NCBI GenBank assembly: GCA_963807355.1
Contig: CAWEBX010000013.1
Span: forward strand, 85,002 to 149,001
Length of the DNA: 64,000 bases
Direction: 5' to 3'
Source of the DNA: Nitrobacter sp963807355
GTDB lineage: Bacteria > Pseudomonadota > Alphaproteobacteria > Rhizobiales > Xanthobacteraceae
Under the pieces are notes generated by a model that made no database searches, had not been told where the DNA came from, and saw nothing but the letters and a program-made list of their open reading frames with translations. Position numbers and translations under genes: made by a program. Below, piece by piece: positions 56,535-64,000 of the stretch; position 1 is the stretch's first letter; each line of letters begins with the position of its first letter.

Positions 56535-56735
56535 ATGTCGATAGCTCAGGACAGAAGGGCGTTTCTCGTCCTTGCAATCGCCAAAATCGCTGACCAACAT
56601 CAGAAACTCACCCTAGAAATGGCGACTATTCGTGGGATGAGGCGAGAACTTACTTGGTTCAGCGCAAGCCTCAAGGATGGGGGAGCCTGCCGATCCGTTC
56701 GGCCCCGCGCCTCGCCGGCGGGGTTGTCCGCTTAG
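56535..56735 (+). CDS. Possible short protein
   Basis: A 66-residue frame starting MSIAQDRRAFLVLAIAKIA, mostly helical. No family recognition and no clear ribosome-binding site. It lies directly after the truncated LivG sequence and may be chance. Confidence 0.25.
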   Translation: MSIAQDRRAFLVLAIAKIADQHQKLTLEMATIRGMRRELTWFSASLKDGGACRSVRPRASPAGLSA

Positions 56736-56827
56736 AGTGAGCTTCGCCTTGGGATGCGTCGGTGGCGGGTTTTGTGAGATGCCATGAACCTTTTTACCTA
56801 CCGCAGACAGCGTGGCTATCGTACCGA

Positions 56828-57010
56828 ATGAATGACAAAAGCGACGACTCTGTCATGTCGATTAATCAGCCGAGATCGAGTCTTCTCGCTCTTTCACGCG
56901 CGCGGATTGCTATCCGGCCAGGATGGGGACGGCTTTTGATTGCCGTGATCGCCATCGATTACCTGCTCGCGGCCGGGACCTGGTACACAGTCGGCGTCAT
57001 TATCCACTGA
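56828..57010 (+). CDS. Possible small membrane protein
   Basis: A 60-residue frame with one membrane segment near the C-terminus (RLLIAVIAIDYLLAAGTWYTVGVII). Its end overlaps a longer minus-strand frame by about 115 bases. One of the two is probably not a gene. Confidence 0.25.
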   Translation: MNDKSDDSVMSINQPRSSLLALSRARIAIRPGWGRLLIAVIAIDYLLAAGTWYTVGVIIH

Positions 57011-57253
57011 TAGATGATAACGAGAGCTAAGACCAAAAATCTGTACAAGGATGTAGGCAGCCTGGTTCAGGACCAAACATCCGATGATGATGACAATGCC
57101 GCTACCGGGTTCGAAACCGTTCACATGAAGCACGGCGGCCGAGAAAACAGCAATCAATAATGCGATGGGCACGAGTGCGAGGGCTTTCATTTGTAAGCCC
57201 GCGGCGGCGCCGACTAAGGCGCTGGCAGCCAGTAAGATAAGGGCAATATCCAT
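56894..57253 (-). CDS. Small membrane protein
   Basis: A 119-residue protein with three membrane segments (LILLAASALVGAAAG, LALVPIALLIAVFSAAV, GIVIIIGCLVLNQAAYILV). Similar three-segment proteins with LVLNQAAYLLVQ are known to me from Bradyrhizobium-type genomes, unnamed. Its hydrophilic tail overlaps the plus-strand frame. Function unknown. Confidence 0.5.
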   Translation of the reverse strand: MDIALILLAASALVGAAAGLQMKALALVPIALLIAVFSAAVLHVNGFEPGSGIVIIIGCLVLNQAAYILVQIFGLSSRYHLSVDNDADCVPGPGREQVIDGDHGNQKPSPSWPDSNPRA

Positions 57254-57519
57254 GTCTGAAGCCCTCCGAGTTCGCAGCCGTGGAACGGTCGCGAACAGCG
57301 CTCTAACTTTCCTAGTATTAGCGAAATCGTCGGCCTTTCCTGAAAGTTGTTCTGGTTCTCTCTTACTACTTCAATCTCAATCATCTGCCGCCGGGAAACG
57401 GTTCCGTGGCCTTGGGAACGAATTGAGCAGACCTCTATTGAGTTCCCCGGTTCTTTGGAGTTCGCAATACGTAAATCTCGACGCTGTCCGTCGTCAGGCG
57501 ATTTGAGACTGATCTGGCA

Positions 57520-57677
57520 CGGCGCATCGATCCAGCGCCCACCGGACTTCAGCACCTGGATGATGCCGCTGATGACCCGCCGATCATCGACCCGCGTCTT
57601 GCCGCGCGTATCGTTAGGTAGAAGCGGCTTGAGCCGAGCGAACTGTCCTTCGTTAGCCAAAAGTAATCGCGACTCAT
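57520..57677 (-). mobile_element. IS5-family transposase remnant
   Basis: The sequence covers the N-terminal 50 or so codons of an IS5-type transposase: MSRDYFWLT, then in a shifted frame QFARLKPLLPNDTRGK, VDDRRVISGIIQVLKSGGRWIDAP. It ends abruptly after DAP, and the catalytic part is missing. A one-base difference near 57640 breaks the frame. It is inactive. Confidence 0.75.
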
Positions 57678-57982
57678 GAGGGGCCTCCTGTCGGAGACCG
57701 TGAATCACAAACTCAGCGCGGAAAGAATCATTTTATGGGTCCCTAGGTCGAAGAGTAACGATTCCGAGATTAACCGATTCCACGAAGTGATACTCAGATG
57801 AACTACGTCAGCACGCAATCCCGCGTTGGAACTTCTTCAATCAGTCCGCACCAAATTGGTGCTCGATCCGATGGCTCAGGAAATCATGCGAAGCGTGACA
57901 TGGCAATTCCAAAACCGATGACTATGTGAGAGGGGCAGAGCAACTTCATTTGCCTATGGACAAACCGAAGGATCGAGCGACC

Positions 57983-58183
57983 ATGGACGAACCGCAAAGC
58001 GTATCCTTTCAGATTGCGAATGGGAATATGCGACAAGCTTGCATTGTTCAGACGACGTGCTCGACGCAGGAACAGGCCAAGAAGTACTTCCTTATGAACT
58101 GGCCAACAATTGAGCGAATGGCACGGGACGCTGTCGCGGCAGGTAACATTGAAGACGGACAGATCAAGCTCGTGATGATCTGA
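57983..58183 (+). CDS. Hypothetical protein, conserved in related genomes
   Basis: A 66-residue cytoplasmic protein with QIANGNMRQACIVQTTCSTQEQAKKYF and WPTIERMARDAVAAG (shown as separate motifs). I recall close relatives in Bradyrhizobium-type genomes without a function. AAGGA lies 11 bases before the ATG at 57983. A second ATG at 57956 is possible. Confidence 0.6.
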   Translation: MDEPQSVSFQIANGNMRQACIVQTTCSTQEQAKKYFLMNWPTIERMARDAVAAGNIEDGQIKLVMI

Positions 58184-58455
58184 ACGCGGAAGACCCGCGT
58201 TTGTGTTCCGAATTCATACCGAGGCGTTGTTGGATCAAGATCGCCAGCAAGCGATCATTGCTAGAAGCAACAATTGAATTGTCTTCGTGCCGACGAGAGT
58301 GAGCTGGTTGCCAGTTCCATTGGCTGAACGACGTAGCAGCCATTTCAATCAAAATCGCGCTGACGAAGGCTCGATCAGCAGCCCTGTCCTCTCGCGCCGA
58401 CGCTCACTTGTTCATCCCTTAGCTGACTATATCCTCCAATCTGCGAGATCATAAA

Positions 58456-58680
58456 ATGAGGGCTCCAATAGCACCTTCCGACGAACATCAGCGCAAGATG
58501 CAACGAGCTGATGTCCTCCCGGTGGAAGGATTTACCCTTGTCATCGACAACCGGTTCAAAGCGCAATTTGACGACGAAGATGCGGCTAAGGTCGCTGCGG
58601 CGGATTTGCTTAGTCGCTACAAGATGCTGCAGATCGAAATATACGACGCAGCGAAGCGAGAGAGGGTGAAGTTTTCCTAA
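58456..58680 (+). CDS. Hypothetical protein, conserved in related genomes
   Basis: A 74-residue protein: EGFTLVIDNRFKAQFDDEDAAK, LLSRYKMLQIEIYDAAKRER (as separate motifs). This beta-beta-alpha pattern ending in LQIEIYD is found in short unnamed proteins of the family. Function unknown. Confidence 0.55.
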   Translation: MRAPIAPSDEHQRKMQRADVLPVEGFTLVIDNRFKAQFDDEDAAKVAAADLLSRYKMLQIEIYDAAKRERVKFS

Positions 58681-58859
58681 CAAATAGAGACTGACAATTC
58701 ACGTTGCAGCTATCTATGCCGCTGGTCCGAAATATCGTCAGGTCACTCCGCAAGGTTCTGCTCAAACTGAATGAGATTTCGCTGAGCCAGCTCCGTCGCG
58801 ATCAGAGAGTCTTGTCAGGCCGGACCTTTGCACAGCGCGCGCGGGCTTACCTGCTGCAC

Positions 58860-58888
58860 TAAAAAGACCCGGCATTTCCGCCGGGCCT
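58860..58888 (-). terminator. Intrinsic terminator of groESL
   Basis: Read on the minus strand: GGCCCGGCGG-AAAT-GCCGGGTC followed by TTTTT. It lies about 30 bases after the expected groEL stop. Confidence 0.85.
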
Positions 58889-58918
58889 TTCCATTGCTGA
58901 AGTGCTGAACAGTTGGAC

Positions 58919-60563
58919 TTAGAAGTCCATACCCCCATGCCCATGCCGCCGCCCGGGGGCATGCCGCCAGCGCCTGCGTTCTTCTTCGGCACTTCGGCCA
59001 CCATGGCTTCGGTGGTGATCAGCAGTGCCGCGACCGAGGCTGCGTTCTGGATTGCGACACGAACCACCTTGGTCGGGTCGATGATGCCCTTGGAGATCAG
59101 GTTGACGTATTCGCCGGTCTGCGAGTCGAAGCCATACGAATACTGCTCCTTCTCGAGGATCTTGCCGACGATGACGCTGCCGTCTTCGCCTGCATTGATC
59201 GCGATCTGGCGGGCCGGCGCGGACAGCGCCTTGCGCACGATCTCGACGCCGGTCTTCTGGTCGTCGTTCTGGGTCTTGATGCGCTTGAGCTGCTCGGAAG
59301 CACGGAGCAGGGCGACGCCGCCGCCCGGCACGATGCCTTCCTCGACCGCCGCGCGGGTCGCATGCATCGCGTCATCCACGCGATCCTTGCGCTCCTTCAC
59401 CTCGACCTCGGTCGCGCCGCCGACGCGGATCACCGCGACGCCGCCGGCGAGCTTGGCGAGACGCTCCTGCAGCTTCTCGCGGTCGTAGTCCGAGGTGGTC
59501 TCCTCGATCTGCGCCTTGATCTGGTTCACGCGCGCTTCGATGTCGGCCTTCTTGCCGGCCCCGCTGACAATGGTGGTGTTCTCCTTGTCGATCATCACCT
59601 TCTTGGCGCGGCCGAGCATGGCGAGCGTGACATTCTCAAGCTTGATGCCGAGGTCTTCGCTGATCGCCTGACCGCCGGTCAGGATGGCGATGTCCTGCAG
59701 CATGGCCTTGCGGCGATCGCCGAAGCCCGGTGCCTTGACGGCTGCGACCTTCAGACCACCGCGGAGACGGTTGACAACGAGCGTGGCAAGGCCTCGCCTT
59801 CGACGTCTTCGGCAATAATCACAAGCGGTTTGCCGCTCTGCACCACGGCTTCCAACAACGGAAGCAATTCGTTCAACTGAGATAGCTTCTTTTCGTTGAT
59901 GAGGACGTAGGCATCTTCCATTTCAACGCGCATCTTTTCGGCGTTGGTGACGAAGTAGGGCGAGATGTAGCCGCGGTCGAACTGCATGCCCTCGACGACC
60001 TCGAGTTCGGTCTCGATCGACTTGGCTTCTTCAACCGTGATGACGCCCTCGTTGCCGACCTTCTTCATGGCGTCAGCCAGGAACTTGCCGATTTCCGTGT
60101 CGCCATTGGATGAAATGGTGCCGACCTGGGCGATTTCCTCGTTCGAGGTGACCTTCTTGGAGTTCTTGACGAGGTCGGCGACCACGGCTTCGACGGCGAG
60201 GTCGATGCCGCGCTTCAGATCCATCGGATTCATTCCGGCGGCAACCGACTTCGCGCCTTCTCGGACGATCGCGGCGGCGAGCACCGTTGCGGTGGTGGTG
60301 CCGTCACCGGCCGCATCTGCGGACTTGGATGCGACTTCGCGCACCATCTGGGCGCCCATGTTCTCGAACTTGTCTTCAAGCTCGATTTCCTTGGCGACGG
60401 TGACGCCGTCCTTGGTGATCCGGGGCGCACCATAGGACTTGTCGAGCACGACGTTGCGGCCCTTGGGGCCGAGCGTGACCTTCACCGCGTTGTTGAGGAT
60501 GTCGACGCCGCGCAGCATCTTGTCGCGGGCCACGACGCCGAATTTAACTTCTTTGGCGGACAT
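58919..60563 (-). pseudogene. groEL: Chaperonin GroEL with two single-base deletions
   Basis: The intended gene starts at ATG 60563 (MSAKEVKFG) and ends with GGMDF-stop at 58919. Motifs are normal in both parts: DGTTTATVLA near residue 86, MQFDRGYISPYFVTN, GDRRKAMLQDIAILTGG, ARQIAINAGEDGSVIVGKI. At about 59787 the reading GEALPRSLST should be GEALATLVVNRLRGG; one G is missing. At 58932-58936 a run of five C (plus strand) should be six; the Met/Gly tail then reads in frame to the stop. The sum, 548 codons, fits GroEL. As printed it would not fold. Other groEL copies are usual in this family. Confidence 0.9.
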
Positions 60564-60643
60564 AATGATCTCCGTTTTCAAGATCAGATCCCCAAGATCG
60601 CGCGGCTGGGCGGTTTCTTCAGGAATGCGATTTGGATTGAGTG

Positions 60644-60688
60644 CCTAATCCTTCGAGACGCCGGCTGCGCCGGCTCCTCAGGATTAGG
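60644..60688 (-). promoter_or_regulatory. Stem-loop between groES and groEL
   Basis: CCTAATCC pairs with GGATTAGG and GCCGGC with GCCGGC, giving a long imperfect hairpin in the groES-groEL gap. A groESL message is known to be cut between the genes in Agrobacterium tumefaciens; a similar processing or stability role here is inference. Confidence 0.5.
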
Positions 60689-60703
60689 AAAACCTGGCTG
60701 TGA

Positions 60704-61021
60704 CTACGCGACCTTCTTCTTGGCGGCGGGCAGATCGGTGAGAACGCCCATAATGTCGCTTTCCTTCATGATCAGTAATTCCTGACCATCGAGCTTGACC
60801 TCGGTGCCGGACCATTTGCCGAACAGCACGCGGTCGCCGACCTTGAGATCGATCGGGATCAGCTTGCCAGCCTCGTCGCGGCCACCGGGGCCGACCGCCG
60901 TGATTTCGCCCTGCGAGGGCTTTTCCTTGGCGCTGTCGGGAATGATGATGCCGCCAGTGGTTTTCTCTTCGGCGTCGATACGCTTGACCACGACGCGGTC
61001 GTGAAGCGGACGGAATTTCAT
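60704..61021 (-). CDS. groES: Co-chaperonin GroES
   Basis: A 105-residue lid protein of GroEL. KFRPLHDRVVVKRIDAEEKTTGGIIIPDSAKEKPSQG (given in part as RPLHDRVVVKRID and TTGGIIIPDSAKEKP) includes the mobile loop, and the AVGPGGRDEAG and VLFGKWSGTEVKLDG segments are normal. The frame is intact. It leads the groES-groEL operon, under a CIRCE operator. Confidence 0.98.
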   Translation of the reverse strand: MKFRPLHDRVVVKRIDAEEKTTGGIIIPDSAKEKPSQGEITAVGPGGRDEAGKLIPIDLKVGDRVLFGKWSGTEVKLDGQELLIMKESDIMGVLTDLPAAKKKVA

Positions 61022-61054
61022 GGCGGTCCTCCCCGGTTTAGTTTTTATTCAAAC

Positions 61055-61081
61055 TTGGCACTCAGGGTTGACGAGTGCTAG
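61055..61081 (-). promoter_or_regulatory. CIRCE operator of groESL (HrcA site)
   Basis: TTGGCACTC - nine bases - GAGTGCTAG matches the CIRCE consensus TTAGCACTC-N9-GAGTGCTAA at 16 of 18 positions. HrcA binds it to repress groESL. It lies 33 bases upstream of groES, and about 10 bases after a likely -10 box. Confidence 0.9.
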
Positions 61082-61089
61082 CCTCCTTG

Positions 61090-61118
61090 CACATAAGCCT
61101 GCGTTGCGCAGCCACAAG
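61090..61118 (-). promoter_or_regulatory. Possible groESL promoter
   Basis: On the minus strand CTTGTG, 17 bases, TATGTG. It resembles weak sigma-70-type and heat-shock-type promoters of alphaproteobacteria and is correctly placed before the CIRCE site. Confidence 0.4.
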
Positions 61119-61175
61119 GCCTCATGAGAAATACTACTATCTCAAGGGCGGCGCCTGATGACGCGAGACGCTGGC

Positions 61176-61266
61176 CGGAGCAACCGAGGCTCTTCGCCGG
61201 CGCATCTGCCGCGGGTTGAGATCGTCGTCGACATCGATGACAAGACCTGCCCGTGCTGCATCGGAT
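61176..61266 (+). mobile_element. IS66-family transposase scrap
   Basis: About 30 codons: SNRGSSPAHLPRVE and VDIDDKTCPCCIG match the zinc-finger-like N-terminal region of IS66 transposases (usual form NRGxLPxHLPRVE...CPCC). Nothing else of the element remains. Confidence 0.65.
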
Positions 61267-61286
61267 CGCGATCTCCGCGTAGCCGA

Positions 61287-61683
61287 TCACGCAGGGGCAA
61301 GCGCCACCCTGAGTGCCAGCAGATCGCCGCGCATTCCCGTGTCGAGCACGTAGCGTGTATGGGCCAGCATCTCGACCGCCGGAGGGGCTTGTTCAAGATC
61401 GCCGGACGACAGGCCCCAGCCGGCGCAGAGCTTCACATGTCGAGGATGGCCGAGAGCCGGCCGCCGCTTCGCGCATGTCAGCGAGCTTGGGCGACTTGTA
61501 GAGGGAGAGCGCGTAGATGTGATTATGTGGGCCCAGCTCCGCCCACCCACAGGCCAGTCGGTTCCCGAAAACCACCGGTCGATAAATGCCGTTGGCGTTG
61601 CGGATGACGCAATGCGTCTTGTCAGCGTCTCGACCAGCAAGAAGGACTGCCCATCCCCGCCGTAAGAGCAATAGTGCCCACAC
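61287..61683 (-). pseudogene. Unrecognised degenerate gene
   Basis: Two overlapping frames share protein-like parts: CVIRNANGIYRPVVFGNRLACGWAELGPHNHIYALSLYKSPKLADMREAAAG in one (shown as NGIYRPVVFGNRL and HNHIYALSLYKSPKLADM) and LCAGWGLSSGDLEQAPPAVEMLA, YVLDTGMRGDLLALRVAL in another. They probably were one product, joined by a frameshift near 61450. I do not recognise the family. Confidence 0.45.
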
Positions 61684-61734
61684 TGATCGTGCCGTCGGCT
61701 AGTCTTTGCGCAATGATATCGAAGACCCTCTCAA

Positions 61735-62136
61735 TTACTGCTTTGAGAGGAAGCGCCGTGGCGGGCGATCATCTGCATCATCACAAAAGAAGTAATCGAG
61801 GTCGAGGCGCTGGTCTCTTATTGAAGCAGGCCGGTGCGAGAAGCCATCCATGTAGATCTCGCCCTGTGCCTCAATGCTGTCGTCGACGATAACGTCGAAC
61901 CCGTAGCACTCGCCAACCGGCGGAACGGCCTCACGTTCGCAGTCGCAAAACATCTTTGCGATCTGGTCTTCGCTCGCAGAGCGACCTTGTCGCCGAGCTG
62001 CATTCTTAAGTCTGACAGGTGAATATGGTGAGAAGCGGGAAGGATCGCCAGCAGGTAACCGCCGTCCCGGCGCAGCACAACGCCTTTTGCCAGACAGTCG
62101 CCCGGCACATGGCAGGCTTCGGCAGTGCGCGTCGAC
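61735..62136 (-). pseudogene. YbaK/EbsC-type aminoacyl-tRNA deacylase, C-terminal part
   Basis: The sequence reads STRTAEACHVPGDCLAKGVVLRRDGGYLLAILPASHHI, GDKVAL, then in the next frame ASEDQIAKMFCDCEREAVPPVGECYGFDVIVDDSIEAQGEIY (given in part as CHVPGDCLAKGVVL and VPPVGECYGFDVIVDD), ending at 61735. This is the YbaK/ProX-like fold that removes wrongly attached amino acids from tRNA. A one-base deletion near 61977 breaks the frame. The N-terminal part lies at 63651-63737 on the other side of an IS element. Confidence 0.88.
62128..62136 (+). repeat. 9-bp direct repeat at the left IS end
   Basis: CGCGTCGAC, repeated exactly at 63651-63659. One copy belongs to ybaK in the uninterrupted gene, so this is a target-site duplication. 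Confidence 0.85.
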
Positions 62137-62223
62137 TGTCCGGCGTCAGCACCAATGAGACACAATCGGCTTAACTGAGAGGGGAGGATTTCTGGCTCAT
62201 CATAGCCCTTCAAGGGAGCGAAG

Positions 62224-62598
62224 ATGAGACAGAAATCCGGAACACAGAAAGCGTCAGCCGAACAGGTGGTGAAGGATATCCGCCGGGCCACGCGCAAGCA
62301 GTATGGAGCGGAGGAGAAGATCCGCATCGTGCTGGAAGGGTTGCGCGGCGAGGAGAACATCTCCGAGCTATGCCGCCGGGAAGGCATTGCTGCCTCGATG
62401 TATTACGGCTGGTCGAAGGAGTTCCTGGAGGCCGGCAAGCGTCGATTGGCCGGTGACATGGCGCGAGCCGCAACACCTGGCGAGGTGAAGGATCTTCGTC
62501 GTGAGGCCACCGCTTTGAAGGAGGTCGTGGCTGATCTCACTCTTGAGAACCGTCTGCTTAAAAAAAGTATGAGCGGGGATGGGGAGGACGAGGCATGA
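62224..62598 (+). CDS. IS3-type transposase OrfA
   Basis: A 124-residue DNA-binding protein with a helix-turn-helix (EEKIRIVLEGLRGEENISELCRREGI shown as LRGEENISELCRREGI) and a Leu-rich C-terminus (LTLENRLLKKSM). Near its end, at about 62560-62567, lies A7 (CTTAAAAAAAGT), a typical -1 slippage site, and its stop overlaps the orfB start in the -1 frame (ATGA). In IS3 elements this makes the OrfAB fusion transposase. Confidence 0.9.
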   Translation: MRQKSGTQKASAEQVVKDIRRATRKQYGAEEKIRIVLEGLRGEENISELCRREGIAASMYYGWSKEFLEAGKRRLAGDMARAATPGEVKDLRREATALKEVVADLTLENRLLKKSMSGDGEDEA

Positions 62599-63576
62599 GA
62601 TATCCGGCATCCGAGAAGGCCGAGATCATCGCGCTGGTTGAACGATCGCATCTACCCGTCAAGCGGACACTGCACAAGCTCGGCATCCCCCGCGCGACCT
62701 TTTACCGATGGTACGACCGCTATCGAGAGGGTGGAAATCGAGGCGCTGGCTGATCATCGCTCACGGTCGGATCGCGTCTGGAATCGCATCCCGGACGATG
62801 TTCGTGGCCAGATCATCGACATGGCGCTGGGGATTCCCGAGCTGTCGCCGCGCGAACTGGCTGTGCGGTTCACCGACGAAAGAAAGTACTTCGTCTCTGA
62901 GACCTCGGTCTACCGGCTGCTGAAGGCGCATGACCTCATCACAAGTCCAGCCTATGTGGTGATCAAGGCGGCGAACGAGTTCAAGGACAAGACCACGGCG
63001 ATCAACCAGCTCTGGCAGACCGACTTCACCTACCTCAAGATCACCGGCTGGGGTTGGTATTATCTGTCGACGGTGCTCGATGACTTCTCGCGATACATCG
63101 TGGCCTGGCGGCTCGGTCCCACAATGTGCGCTTCGGACGTCACGGCCACGCTCGACCAGGCACTCGCAGGCTCGGGCCTCGACAGCGCCACCGTCGTGCA
63201 GCGGCCGAGGCTGCTGAGCGACAATGGCGCTTCTTATGTTGCAGGCGATCTGGCTGACTGGCTCGAAGGCAAGGGCATGCAGCACGTGCGGGGCGCACCC
63301 TATCACCCGCAAACCCAGGGCAAGATCGAGCGCTGGCACCAAACTCTGAAGAACCGCATTCTGCTGGAAAATTATTACTTACCAGGAGATCTCGAACGAC
63401 AGATCGGAGCCTTCGTCGAGCACTACAATCACGTCCGCTATCATGAGAGCATCGACAATCTGACTCCAGCCGATGTCTACTTCGGCAGGGCCGAGACAAT
63501 CCTTGCAGAACGCAGACGCATCAAACTTGTCACCATCGCAAACCGTCGCTTGCAGCACCGACTGCAGGCCGCTTAA
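62595..63576 (+). pseudogene. IS3-type transposase OrfB, frameshifted
   Basis: The start at 62595 reads MRYPASEKAEIIALVE and the HTH part RATFYRWYDRYREGG. Then A3 at 62735-62737 shifts the frame; with two A it would continue IEALADHRSRSD into the integrase domain in the other frame: WQTDFTYLKITGW (first Asp), LLSDNGASYVAG (second Asp), PQTQGKIERWHQTLKNR (Glu). The DDE triad is intact, but the printed frame stops at about 62755. Confidence 0.85.
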
Positions 63577-63650
63577 ACTCTAACCCCTGATGAGCCAGAG
63601 CCTCCCTTCTCGAAATGCCTGATCAGTCTCAAATTACCTGACGACGAACA

Positions 63651-63659
63651 CGCGTCGAC
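63651..63659 (+). repeat. 9-bp direct repeat at the right IS end
   Basis: CGCGTCGAC, identical to the left copy at 62128-62136. Confidence 0.85.
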
Positions 63660-63737
63660 GACATGGTCGGTCGTGTGCGATCAGTTCGTAGGTGACGGTC
63701 GATCCAAATACTTCTGCAGGGTCGGGGCGACGGTCAT
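63651..63737 (-). pseudogene. YbaK/EbsC-type deacylase, N-terminal part
   Basis: From ATG 63737, with AAGGA upstream, it reads MTVAPTLQKYLD, then needs frame corrections near 63700 and 63673 to give VTYELIAHD and PTMSSTR, ending at the IS junction. Joined to the C-terminal part (61735-62136) after removing the IS and one repeat copy, it reads MSSTRTAEACHVPGD across the junction. It is the missing N-terminus. Confidence 0.85.
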
Positions 63738-64000
63738 AGCAATTCCTTCATTGCAATGAGCAATCCGCACACCGGGAGGAGTTCGCGCCATTACCTCAAC
63801 ACGATGCGGGCGATTGCAGTTTGGCCTAAGGATAAGCTTGTCGGAGCCCGCGACAATGCGCGGATTGCGTCGACTGAGACAGAACACCATCACCCTGACA
63901 TCAGCTTCAGCTGCGACTGGGGTTTGCCACTGTCTCTCTGAGCACCGAGAAGATCAAAGGACAGCTCGTGAATGACTTCATAAATGGCGAGTGGTTGTTA

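Larger units (their letters stand above)
62137..63650 (+). mobile_element. IS3-family insertion sequence, complete ends
   Basis: The element is 1514 bp. Its outer ends form an imperfect inverted repeat: left TGTCCGGCGTCAG..., right (complement) TGTTCGTCGTCAG..., both followed by a TGAGAC segment. A second, inner inverted repeat (GAGAGGGGAGG... at 62176-62202 and its partner at 63588-63612) frames the genes. It contains orfA and orfB on the plus strand, and lies in ybaK in the opposite orientation. The 9-bp duplication is longer than the 3-5 bp usual for IS3 elements. Confidence 0.85.

Noticed and set aside
63756..63941. 61-codon plus-strand frame at the right end
   Set aside because: No motif, no ribosome-binding site and located where the ybaK promoter should lie.
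63920..64000. Open frame on the plus strand ending NDFINGEWLL at the window edge
   Set aside because: FINGEW resembles the start of aldehyde dehydrogenases, but only a few codons are visible and no start could be chosen.
46282..64000. Second copy of the tRNA-Asn 3' end as an attachment site
   Set aside because: I looked for the T-arm and acceptor sequence to the right of the tRNA and did not find it, so no att site is claimed.
1..64000. CRISPR array or phage genes
   Set aside because: No regularly spaced repeats, cas genes, or phage structural or lysis genes were seen.

Overview
The window looks like a chromosome segment of an alphaproteobacterium of the Nitrobacteraceae/Bradyrhizobiaceae (Bradyrhizobium, Rhodopseudomonas, Afipia or Nitrobacter type). 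The evidence is high GC content, the gene families (fused indolepyruvate ferredoxin oxidoreductase, K+-independent proton pyrophosphatase, NDUFA12-type complex I subunit, DUF2155, DUF1236 and DUF3597 proteins), the serS-surE-pcm-LysM/M23 order beside tatABC, and a short intergenic repeat of a type that I recall from this family. No species can be named from the sequence alone.

Layout. 1-46 kb is mostly dense, ordinary chromosome. In order: the N-terminus of a membrane sensor (cut by the window edge), an IorAB fusion, a PEP-mutase-family enzyme, a small cysteine-containing exported peptide, hppA, an aminotransferase, a periplasmic M48 protease and a DsbA-like protein, a broken DUF1236 gene, aroQ-accB-accC (dehydroquinase plus the biotin carboxylase half of acetyl-CoA carboxylase), a three-gene signalling operon (CHASE3 kinase, Rcp1-like regulator, receiver-HisKA_2 kinase), aat, a chemoreceptor, a frameshifted DUF2155 gene, a FecR/TbpB-like surface protein, the NDUFA12 subunit, two tiny acetyltransferases, DUF3597, DUF2189, trmFO, a kinase fused to an acyl-CoA-synthetase-type tail, a squalene/phytoene-synthase relative, the yajC-secD-secF-Mth938 secretion block, a DUF815 ATPase, chrA, and a serS-surE-pcm-lipoprotein block next to tatABC and a second PCMT-like gene.

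From tRNA-Asn (46.28 kb) to the right end the character changes: wrbA is a pseudogene, an arylsulfatase stands alone, a serine recombinase is followed by gene remnants, a branched-chain-amino-acid-type ABC transporter has a frameshifted permease and a truncated ATPase, IS5 and IS66 scraps are present, groESL has an intact groES under a CIRCE operator but a doubly frameshifted groEL, and a complete IS3-type element sits inside a ybaK-like gene. Removing that element together with one copy of a 9-bp direct repeat restores the ybaK reading frame across the insertion point. I read this part as a decaying island or variable region. Three lesions in the otherwise ordinary left part (DUF1236, DUF2155, M23 peptidase) leave base-calling errors as the main rival explanation for the single-base indels.

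No CRISPR array, phage module or defence system was seen. The most unusual observations are the IS insertion with its long target duplication, the FecR plus TbpB-like barrel protein, the kinase/AMP-binding_C fusion and the number of broken genes.
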